A stretch of DNA of 64,000 nucleotides from a candidate division WOR-3 bacterium (GTDB lineage: Bacteria; Hydrothermota; UBA3072), in NCBI GenBank assembly GCA_039804165.1, contig JBDRZZ010000006.1, positions 26,217-90,216 on the forward strand, written 5' to 3'. This document shows positions 45,936-53,842 of the stretch, piece by piece. The position numbers and the translations under genes were made by a program. Each line of letters opens with the position of its first letter. Position 1 is the first letter of the stretch. The notes below the pieces were generated by a model. That model was not told the origin of the DNA and ran no database searches. It saw nothing but the letters and a program-made list of their open reading frames with translations.

Positions 45936-48518
45936 ATGAAAAAGATATTATTAATTGTTTGGACAACGATACTTTTGTCTTTTGCAGTTTTAAGCCAGAC
46001 GCATCTTACTGTATTTCCAGGCACCACTGTAGAAGTAGGAGAGGAAGTGTATTTTGATGCGATATATTATGCGAGGACAATTTCGGATACGCTTGAATTT
46101 GAGTGGGATTTTGGAGATGGTTATAGGATGTATATAGACACTTCGGATGGGAATCCGTTTGAGTCTGGGGTAGCAGTGGTTCATTATTTTATGAAGCCTG
46201 GAGTGTATACTGTTAAGATGGAAGGGTCTTACTATAAGTTAGTTGGAGTAAGTAAGCCGGTAAAGCTCAATACGGTAGCGGTAGATTCAGTTGTTATAAC
46301 TGTTACAGGGGAGGCACCTATTGCAGGATTTGAGGTATTACGAGCGCCATTTCATGGAAGGGTAGCGCAGTATTTATATGCAAAGGTTCCGGCTGGGTAT
46401 AGTCCGAGTCAAGTTAGTGCCAGGATTGAGAAGGTAGGTGGAGGATATAGTGAGGAGTTGGTTGGTACGACGGTAGATACGTTGCAGAGGTTTTTGTTGC
46501 GGAATGCTCAATTGCCTATGGGGGATTATGTTATTACATTTGAGTTGAAGAGTGGTCAGAGTGTGGTTAGTCGGATAAGGGAGAAATTTACGAAGCCATA
46601 TAATGGTGCGCCAGTAATTGGGATAGATGAGAATAATGCCTTTGTTTTGAATGGGACGACGTACTTTTTCCCTATAGGACCGTTTATGAGTAGTAATACC
46701 TCACTATTGAGTAGGGTATCGACTGCTCTACATACTGAAGGGTATTACCCTTCTCATAATCCATCGACATGGGTAGATTACATTTCTCAAGGTAGAGCTT
46801 ATAATTTGATGACAATAGGTCCAACCAGATGGGAAGGTTTTATATCGGAGCCAGCATTTTACAAACGAAACTCAAAGGTAGATAGTATTGTAATATATGT
46901 ACAAACAGCGAAGAATGAGCAAGGGTTATTTGCGTGGTGTTGGTGTGATGAGCCGGAGCTTGGAGGTCGTTGGGCTCAGGTGCCTACACAAGTATTGGCA
47001 GCATGGGCATATAGGACTCGGTTAGAGGATCCACATCATTTAGCAACAAATCAGCTGTATGGATATAGTTACCAGAGGTATAGAAAACCGAAGCAGAGTA
47101 ATACGTTATCTGCAATGTATATGTATCGGCACAATGCGCCGTGGTATGGAGGGAAGAGGCATTTTTATGGGGATTTTTACACACATGATGCATACCCGTT
47201 AGAGGCGCAGGAGCATGCATCGTTTAAAGATTCAACTGCAGGTATATTTGAGTTATGGTTTGAGAATCTAGATGTATTCAGGTGGGTAAATTGCGATCTT
47301 ATACCATTAGGTGCATGTGTAGAAACGCAGAATGTGACATCTTGTAGTAGGATGGATCAAGAGGATTACACTACCTCATGGGATGCAGGTCCGACGCCGG
47401 ATGAGCTGAGGATGGAGTTATGGGGTGCAGTTGTTCATGGTATGAAAGCAATAGTATACTTTGATTTATTTTCTCCTACGCCGGCGGAGAATTTTAGTGT
47501 TATGGGAGAATTTAAGGAGACAATTACAGCGTTGACGCCGGTAATATTTTCAGTGCCATCGACGAGGGTTATGACGCATAATTGTAACACGAGGGGGAAT
47601 AGAGTAGATATAATGGTACGTGAGCATGGGAATGATGTATATGTATTTGCGGTAAGGGTGAGTGAGCCGGAGGGTGAATGGGATGAGGTATATGAGCCTG
47701 AGAAGATACGTTTTGAGTTGAACACAGGGATAAATATTTCGAAAGCGTATGATGAGTTATCGAGGTATAGGTGGAGTTATGTGAAGTTAGATGCTACTGA
47801 GGGGCAGAAGGAATTTAGTTGTGTAGTTCCGGAGGGTAGTATAGTACCTGGTAGTGTAATAATATCTGCTGTAATAAATAGTGCAGCATCGCAGGGGTAT
47901 CCTGATTCATTAGTAGATCAACATACAGGGAAGAAGTATCCGACGGCATTAGATATAGTTGGTAATTTGAAGTATGGATATGATGATGGGAATGGGAATA
48001 TTATACCACACGCAAATTATGGTGGTAAGAAGTTAACAGGGGCGGTTAATTATTCGACTGGGCAGATACAGTTTAGTTTTGAGACTGGAATACCGGAGGG
48101 GAAGGGATTTGTGCAGGTAGCGTATGCGCCTGGCAATAGGCAAGCTCGAGAGGTTTCGATTAATAATGGAGTTATCAGTGAAGATCTTGAGCGGAATGCG
48201 GTGAGGATATATAGGATACCGCTTGATTCAACTGGAGGTGAGGGAAATGGTCCTGGCAAGTTTAAATTATATCAGAATTCTCCTAATCCGTTTGATTCTA
48301 CTACGGTGATACGGTATGAAATTCCAAAGGAGGTAAGAGTGATATTAAAGATGTATGACCTCTTAGGACGGGAGGTGACTACTTTGGTTGATGAGATCAA
48401 AGGACCTGGAAGGTATGATTTAAAGTTAAATGGAGAAAAAATTCCTTCTGGAATATATTTTTACAGGATGATAGCGGGTGAGTTTGAGGCAGTAAAAAAG
48501 ATGATATTGATAAAATAG
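45936..48518 (+). CDS. Secreted PKD-domain glycosidase-like barrel protein with T9SS CTD
   Basis: An 860-residue exported protein: signal peptide (I-L-L-I-V-W-T-T-I-L-L-S-F-A-V-L-S), PKD domain ~25-105 with W-D-F-G-D-G, a beta-rich segment to ~220, then a TIM-barrel-like domain ~225-690. The barrel opens P-V-I-G-I-D-E-N-N and contains F-A-W-C-W-C-D-E-P (E339 a candidate acid/base); CTD ~775-860. The barrel is paralogous to that of the gene at 53839. The D-E-P motif and layout recall GH42/GH5-like barrels, but I cannot name a family. Four cysteines cluster between C333 and the loop N-C-D-L-I-P-L-G-A-C. Same C-poor coding style and operon as the previous gene. Confidence 0.75.
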   Translation: MKKILLIVWTTILLSFAVLSQTHLTVFPGTTVEVGEEVYFDAIYYARTISDTLEFEWDFGDGYRMYIDTSDGNPFESGVAVVHYFMKPGVYTVKMEGSYYKLVGVSKPVKLNTVAVDSVVITVTGEAPIAGFEVLRAPFHGRVAQYLYAKVPAGYSPSQVSARIEKVGGGYSEELVGTTVDTLQRFLLRNAQLPMGDYVITFELKSGQSVVSRIREKFTKPYNGAPVIGIDENNAFVLNGTTYFFPIGPFMSSNTSLLSRVSTALHTEGYYPSHNPSTWVDYISQGRAYNLMTIGPTRWEGFISEPAFYKRNSKVDSIVIYVQTAKNEQGLFAWCWCDEPELGGRWAQVPTQVLAAWAYRTRLEDPHHLATNQLYGYSYQRYRKPKQSNTLSAMYMYRHNAPWYGGKRHFYGDFYTHDAYPLEAQEHASFKDSTAGIFELWFENLDVFRWVNCDLIPLGACVETQNVTSCSRMDQEDYTTSWDAGPTPDELRMELWGAVVHGMKAIVYFDLFSPTPAENFSVMGEFKETITALTPVIFSVPSTRVMTHNCNTRGNRVDIMVREHGNDVYVFAVRVSEPEGEWDEVYEPEKIRFELNTGINISKAYDELSRYRWSYVKLDATEGQKEFSCVVPEGSIVPGSVIISAVINSAASQGYPDSLVDQHTGKKYPTALDIVGNLKYGYDDGNGNIIPHANYGGKKLTGAVNYSTGQIQFSFETGIPEGKGFVQVAYAPGNRQAREVSINNGVISEDLERNAVRIYRIPLDSTGGEGNGPGKFKLYQNSPNPFDSTTVIRYEIPKEVRVILKMYDLLGREVTTLVDEIKGPGRYDLKLNGEKIPSGIYFYRMIAGEFEAVKKMILIK

Positions 48519-48548
48519 AATAATGGACTTCTAAAAGGAGGTTTAAGA

Positions 48549-50483
48549 ATGAAGAAACAAATAGGGATAAAATTGCTTTGTCTTTTTATACTTTATAGTG
48601 TAAGAATGTTTGCGGTCTCTGCGGATTCGATTAAGCAGGGAGAGGTGGTGTGGAAGTTTTCTGAGCCACGGCCGGTGGGGCAATTTGCTAATGGAGACTG
48701 GTGGGTATTGGCGCCTGTGACTATAACTGAGATATTGCCGAAATATGAGAAGATTACGGACTCGGTGAGTGTGTATTCGAAGGTAGTATTGTTGACATTT
48801 TATATAAATGGATGGGAGGTAAATCCGGTTGCGAACCAATACAAACATGGATTTGATGGGGCATTGTATTATAATGTTAGTGATCCTAGTAAGAGTTATT
48901 TTGATTCGACGTTAGTACCTAAGTTACCGTATACGGTTACGGTGGGTGCAGTGGATAGTTCGGGTGGTGCGGTATCGATAGTCAAGGCGGTATCGAATTT
49001 GGATAAAGGTGGTAAGAATTATTTGCCATATAGGCGGATTAAGTCTGCTAAGGTATTGACAGTTGTATCGAGTATACCACCAGAAAATGGATCAAAGTTA
49101 TTTAGGCCTCCGTATGTTAGGGGAGAGAAGCCGTTTTATTCGGTAGATAGTATACGGTGGGACAGGTTACCGTCTTACGATTCTCCAGTAAGTAGTCCGC
49201 CGACTTTAGAATCAATTGAATCATTATATCGTAATACAGGTTTAGCACATGCAAAGGCAGTGCGGAATATGCTTCCAGTAGATGCATATGTAGGTGATTA
49301 CCAGCCTAGTAATTGTCCAAGTATTAACGAGGCGCTCTTAAGGTTGATGTTAAATGATAAGACGAATGAGGAGAAGAAGCCGGCGTTAATAGCGGTATTA
49401 CAGAGAGGTATTGATATGATACATTGGCAGATATTAGGTAATGTTCATCCTGAATCGGGTCACCAGCCGGGATTGTTAGCGATACCGACATTTACAGCGG
49501 CTTTATTGGAAATTAACAAGTATAAGGTATTTGTGCAGACACTAGCGGAGGTATTAGGTAATGAACGTTATTCTAGGAAAAATTTTCATGAATATTGTAT
49601 GTTACACGAGAGTAGTTGGAATCCAGATGTAGTTTTATGGGGAGGGGTTGATACTGAGAATAAATACTGGGATTATGTTATAAAAGGTAGCGGTAATCGT
49701 TCGATTGCAGATCCGTATGGGTATATAGATGGAGGTAAATCACCTGAGCCGTCGTATCAGGCGATATGTATTAATGGATATAAAGGGGAGGTGTTATGTG
49801 CGCATTTGATGCCGGCAATGCGGGAGGTATGGTTTGATTCAGTGTATATGAGGATGACGAAGTATGTAGATAGGATGGTGAATTTAGGTAAATGGACACA
49901 GCCAGATCCATGCGCACCTGCAGAAGGGGTATGGAGGGGGACGGGCCCGAAGAATGGTAAGCCATGTACATCAGCGATGCCAAGTCCTGATGGAGGAGAT
50001 ACATGTATATTGAGTTATGATAATTACAAGAAGACGTTTGGGCCTGATACGAATAATCCTGGTAAGTGTATATGTGATAAGGATTCGTCGGATGGGATAG
50101 GTAGATTTCCGTATGTGCATGGTAGTCAGGTAGGATGGCAGTATAAGAGTAAGTTTGTGGACACGATGTGGAGTGTATATAGAGCATCTGGTGTAGAAGA
50201 GGAAGAAAAAGGAAATTATTCAGATTTTCTATTGTTGGAGAATTATCCTAATCCTTTTAGTGGAAAAACCAGAATAGTTTATGGGATACCTAGAAAATCA
50301 AGGGTGATGGTGAAGGTTTATGATGTGGTTGGGCGGGAAGTGATTAAGCTTGTAGATGAGGAGAAGGAAGCTGGTAGGTATGAGATAGAATTTGAAGCTG
50401 AGAGGATACCCTCGGGAGTTTATTTTTGTAAACTTACAATGGGTGAATGTTCTTTTGGGAAAAAGATAGTAGTGATAAAATAA
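48549..50483 (+). CDS. Secreted protein of unknown catalytic type with T9SS CTD
   Basis: A 644-residue exported protein (signal I-K-L-L-C-L-F-I-L-Y-S-V). A beta-rich N-terminal ~170 residues is followed by a mostly helical middle (L-A-H-A-K-A-V-R-N-M-L-P-V, E-A-L-L-R-L-M-L, A-L-I-A-V-L-Q-R-G-I-D-M-I-H-W). It then has H-P-E-S-G-H-Q-P-G and the Y-M-R-M-T-K-Y-V-D-R-M-V helix, and a Cys-containing loop before the CTD (N-Y-P-N-P-F-S-G-K; S-G-V-Y-F-C-K). The helical middle with His/Trp-rich turns could be an alpha/alpha-toroid like polysaccharide lyases, but this is a guess. AGGAGG precedes the ATG. Last gene of the C-poor block; a decayed CTD follows directly. Confidence 0.65.
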   Translation: MKKQIGIKLLCLFILYSVRMFAVSADSIKQGEVVWKFSEPRPVGQFANGDWWVLAPVTITEILPKYEKITDSVSVYSKVVLLTFYINGWEVNPVANQYKHGFDGALYYNVSDPSKSYFDSTLVPKLPYTVTVGAVDSSGGAVSIVKAVSNLDKGGKNYLPYRRIKSAKVLTVVSSIPPENGSKLFRPPYVRGEKPFYSVDSIRWDRLPSYDSPVSSPPTLESIESLYRNTGLAHAKAVRNMLPVDAYVGDYQPSNCPSINEALLRLMLNDKTNEEKKPALIAVLQRGIDMIHWQILGNVHPESGHQPGLLAIPTFTAALLEINKYKVFVQTLAEVLGNERYSRKNFHEYCMLHESSWNPDVVLWGGVDTENKYWDYVIKGSGNRSIADPYGYIDGGKSPEPSYQAICINGYKGEVLCAHLMPAMREVWFDSVYMRMTKYVDRMVNLGKWTQPDPCAPAEGVWRGTGPKNGKPCTSAMPSPDGGDTCILSYDNYKKTFGPDTNNPGKCICDKDSSDGIGRFPYVHGSQVGWQYKSKFVDTMWSVYRASGVEEEEKGNYSDFLLLENYPNPFSGKTRIVYGIPRKSRVMVKVYDVVGREVIKLVDEEKEAGRYEIEFEAERIPSGVYFCKLTMGECSFGKKIVVIK

Positions 50484-50496
50484 AGATAAGTTAATA

Positions 50497-50713
50497 ATAT
50501 TAGGCTATGGTATTGCAATATTAGTGTATGGTATAAAAGGACACAGGTTAGTATAAGGTTGAATGGAACGAAACGAATTTAATAGGGCGGTCAGTGGTAA
50601 GCGGAGTGTATTCTTATCAGCTAACAACAAGCAGCAAGTATGTAATGGCCAAAAAGATGTTATTTATTGATATAGAGAAAAAAGAAAGATTAAAATTAAT
50701 AAAAAATAAATAG
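50497..50713 (+). pseudogene. Decayed T9SS C-terminal domain without passenger
   Basis: Fourteen bases after the previous stop the DNA encodes I-L-G-Y-G-I-A-I-L-V-Y-G-I-K, matching I-L-G-R-E-I-A-I-L-V-D-G-I-K of the CTD encoded at 58.8 kb. After a frame change it gives K-D-T-G-stop-Y-K-V-E-W-N, V-V-S-G-V-Y-S-Y-Q-L-T-T-S-S and A-K-K-M-L-F-I. One internal TAG replaces a CAG-type codon. It is clearly a CTD tail that has lost its gene. Confidence 0.85.
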
Positions 50714-50725
50714 AAGGGTATAAAA

Positions 50726-52057
50726 ATGAGAAAAAATTTTTTGATGTTAATAATAATAGCAATACTTATACAAACGGTGGAAGTTTATTCTGAACCTCTT
50801 ATAGTTGACCATAATGCTGTGGAACTATATGATGATATACCACAACAATGGATTGATTCGGTGAAGAAAATGTGGGTTACAGTTCCTGGAGAGTCACATT
50901 CAAAAGGATACCGTATTGGGCTACGTTTACTGGACTCCATTGATAACAGATTTAGGGTCAGTATTAAAGAATCTGGAACTCCAGAAGGACCAACTAATCA
51001 ATATCTTAGATTTAGTTCTGCTACCTGGGGCGATGTTGAGCATCCAACAGGCTGGATATATGGTTATGGTGAGGAAGACTGGTATACAAGTGATACAGCA
51101 ATAAATCGAACAAAAGCTAGTATAACCTATTGTAACAAAAATGGACTTGTGCTAAATGCAATGGGTTTTGGATGGTGTTGGGACATGACATGGCAGAATG
51201 GAGTTGGTGGAGGAGAAGATCCCGTATATAGATGCAGGTGGGCTGGTTCCTCAGTTGGCGGTCCAGATGGAAACAAACGCTGGGGTTTAGATGCAGAAGA
51301 TTCGGTTCTAACCGGTAATCGTGTTTGTATGGATACTTATTTGCGAGCAACTCAGGAATATATCAATCACTGCAAAGCTAATGGTTACCCCACTAAGGTG
51401 TTTTTTACAACCGGACCGGTTGACGGTACAAGCGGAGAGCTGGCATACCAGCGATATTTGAAACATGAGCATATTCGTAATTATGTTAAAAACTCCACTG
51501 ATGGAATTCTATTTGACTATGCAGATATACTTTCATGGAGTGATTCTGGAGAGGAATATACCATAAGCTGGACAGATCTTGGTGGAACTTATCACTCATT
51601 CCAGCATATCCATCCTGATAATATGTTAGATTTAGATGGCAGTTACACAGAAGATGGCGACCATATTGGTCAACGTGGTGCGTTAAGACTTGCAAAGGCT
51701 ATGTGGTATATGTTAGCTCGAATTGCAGGCTGGGATGGAATCTTAGGGGTTGAGGAGGATGGAAAGTTTGAAGCAAAAGATTTTCTCCTGAGGCAGAATT
51801 ATCCGAATCCATTTCATATAACGACAACAATCAGCTATCGGCTCCCAACTAGAGGTTATGTTAGACTTACCATATACGACTTCCTTGGAAGGGAGATTAA
51901 AGCACTTGTTGATGGGATGAGAGAATCTAGTGAGCAAAAAGTAGAGTGGGATGGTAAAAACACACAAGGTGAACAAGTTGCAAGCGGAATATATTTTTAC
52001 CAATTAAAAACAAGCAGTGGTTTTATAAGCACGAAGAAGATGTTGTTGATAAGATAA
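50726..52057 (+). CDS. Secreted SGNH-like putative esterase with T9SS CTD (paralog A)
   Basis: A 443-residue exported protein (signal F-L-M-L-I-I-I-A-I-L-I-Q-T). The first strand ends W-V-T-V-P-G-E-S-H-S-K-G, in which the serine of G-E-S-H-S could be the SGNH nucleophile. Later V-F-F-T-T-G-P-V-D-G-T resembles block III/V strands, and D-G-D-H-I-G-Q-R-G precedes a long helix ending M-L-A-R-I-A-G-W-D-G. The ending M-A/L-R-I-A-G-W-D-G and the G-[EH]-S motif are shared with the gene at 55965. CTD ~355-443. Probably a carbohydrate esterase by context. First of five tightly packed genes; ribosome site weak (AGAAGGG). Confidence 0.68.
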   Translation: MRKNFLMLIIIAILIQTVEVYSEPLIVDHNAVELYDDIPQQWIDSVKKMWVTVPGESHSKGYRIGLRLLDSIDNRFRVSIKESGTPEGPTNQYLRFSSATWGDVEHPTGWIYGYGEEDWYTSDTAINRTKASITYCNKNGLVLNAMGFGWCWDMTWQNGVGGGEDPVYRCRWAGSSVGGPDGNKRWGLDAEDSVLTGNRVCMDTYLRATQEYINHCKANGYPTKVFFTTGPVDGTSGELAYQRYLKHEHIRNYVKNSTDGILFDYADILSWSDSGEEYTISWTDLGGTYHSFQHIHPDNMLDLDGSYTEDGDHIGQRGALRLAKAMWYMLARIAGWDGILGVEEDGKFEAKDFLLRQNYPNPFHITTTISYRLPTRGYVRLTIYDFLGREIKALVDGMRESSEQKVEWDGKNTQGEQVASGIYFYQLKTSSGFISTKKMLLIR

Positions 52058-52078
52058 ATTGTTATAAGAAGATATAAT

Positions 52079-53842
52079 ATGAGAAAAATAATACAGAATA
52101 TATCTATATGTATATTTTTGTTAAGTCACATTGCTTTTGCACAGAGTGTTCTTTTAACCTATCCATCGCAAAACCAGTTGAATGTTAATCCTGTAACGAA
52201 TATAGCGGTTGTATTTAATGTCCCAATTAATCCAAACACAATAAATGATAGCACATTTATTGTTTATGGTAGAGAGACAGGTAAGAGAGTAGGTTTATAT
52301 GGTTATGATGCTTCGTCTATGACTGCTGAGTTTAATCCTGCTAAAGATTTTGCGATAGGAGAGGTTGTTACGGTTATTTTGACAAAAGGTATTAAGACAC
52401 TGGCAGGTAATCCATTGTCCAAGCCGTATCAGTGGAATTTTACCATAAAAGCAGGAGAAGCAGAAGCAAACTTTGAGAATAAGATAGGTTATTACATTGG
52501 TAGTTATCCGGAAGCAGTTGTTGCTGTGGATTTGAATAATGATGGTTATGCTGATGTGGCAGTAGCTAAAGGAGAAGATAGTATTACTGTTTTGCTAAAT
52601 AACGGAGAAGGAGCATTTAATAGCAAAACTAATTACTACTCAAAACCCTCTCCATGCTCTATCTATGCTTCAGACCTAGATAATGATGGTGATATTGATC
52701 TAGTTACTGCTAATGGTAGATGTGATAGTATTGTTATCTTCCCAAATAACGGCGATGGTACTTTTGGGCAAGCTATTTTTTATACTACTGGAGATTGTCC
52801 CGTTGATGTTATTGCAGCAGATTTTAACGGCGATGGTTACAAGGATTTAGCTGTGGCGAACGCTTGGTCTTGGACATTTTCAGTTTTTATGAATAACGGA
52901 AATGGTGGTTTTATGCCTAAAGTAGATTATCCGGCAATTCACCATATACATTCTGTATTAGCATTTGACATTGATAATGATGGTGATATGGATATAGCTT
53001 TTTCTGGGGATTCTGATAATATGGCAGATAGTATATTTGTTTATAAGAATCAAGGCAATGGCACTTTTACAGGGAAGAAAGGTTATCAGACGGGACGATA
53101 TCCGTATGCGATGTGCACATCGGATTTTAATGGTGATGGATATGCAGACTTAGCAGTTACGAATTATTATCATTTAGATTTTTCTATATTGCTAAACAAT
53201 GGTAACGGTTCTTTTTTACCGAGGGCGAATTATTATGTAGGAGTTCATCCGAGTTCTGTTTTTCCTGCAGATTACGACGGTGATGGTGATATGGATTTAG
53301 CGATTCCTTATTTAGCATTTTGGGGGAGTCGACATGACTCGCTTGCAATATTTTTCAATGATGGTAATGGAATATTTTCGACGAGGAAGGATTTTCCGGC
53401 TGATTCACAATCTTCGTGTGTTTACGGTTCAGATATAGATAAGGATGGAGATATAGATCTTGTGGTTACAAACAGAATGATGTCAAAAAAAGTGACTGTA
53501 TTTTTAAATTCAAATCACACTGGTGTAGTCTCACAACAAGAATTGCCGTCAATTTATTGTTTATCGCAGAATTATCCTAATCCGTTTAATTCAAGGACAA
53601 CTATTAGTTATAGTATTGGCATAAGGAGTTATGTGAGTTTGAAGATTTATGATGTTTTGGGCAGGGAGATTGTAACCCTTGTTGATGGAATAAAAGAGGC
53701 AGGTAAACACATAGTCGAATGGGATGGAATGAATTTGTTAGGTCAAAAAGTCAACAGTGGTATCTATTTTTATCGACTTAAAAGCAAAGAAAATTTTGTA
53801 ATCACAAAGAAGATGATATTATTAAATAAGGAGGAGAAATGA
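52079..53842 (+). CDS. Secreted FG-GAP/VCBS propeller protein with Big_5 domain and T9SS CTD
   Basis: A 587-residue exported protein. After the signal, residues ~22-125 form a Big_5/SbsA-type Ig-like domain (Y-P-S-Q-N-Q-L-N-V-N-P, then L-A-G-N-P-L-S-K-P-Y-Q-W-N-F). Seven or so FG-GAP/VCBS blades follow to ~490, each with a calcium loop such as D-L-N-N-D-G-Y-A-D, D-F-N-G-D-G-Y-K-D or D-I-D-N-D-G-D-M-D, alternating with L-L-N-N-G-x-G-x-F. The last ~85 residues are the CTD (Q-N-Y-P-N-P-F-N-S). Likely surface binding or adhesion, calcium dependent. Its stop overlaps the next start. Confidence 0.88.
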   Translation: MRKIIQNISICIFLLSHIAFAQSVLLTYPSQNQLNVNPVTNIAVVFNVPINPNTINDSTFIVYGRETGKRVGLYGYDASSMTAEFNPAKDFAIGEVVTVILTKGIKTLAGNPLSKPYQWNFTIKAGEAEANFENKIGYYIGSYPEAVVAVDLNNDGYADVAVAKGEDSITVLLNNGEGAFNSKTNYYSKPSPCSIYASDLDNDGDIDLVTANGRCDSIVIFPNNGDGTFGQAIFYTTGDCPVDVIAADFNGDGYKDLAVANAWSWTFSVFMNNGNGGFMPKVDYPAIHHIHSVLAFDIDNDGDMDIAFSGDSDNMADSIFVYKNQGNGTFTGKKGYQTGRYPYAMCTSDFNGDGYADLAVTNYYHLDFSILLNNGNGSFLPRANYYVGVHPSSVFPADYDGDGDMDLAIPYLAFWGSRHDSLAIFFNDGNGIFSTRKDFPADSQSSCVYGSDIDKDGDIDLVVTNRMMSKKVTVFLNSNHTGVVSQQELPSIYCLSQNYPNPFNSRTTISYSIGIRSYVSLKIYDVLGREIVTLVDGIKEAGKHIVEWDGMNLLGQKVNSGIYFYRLKSKENFVITKKMILLNKEEK

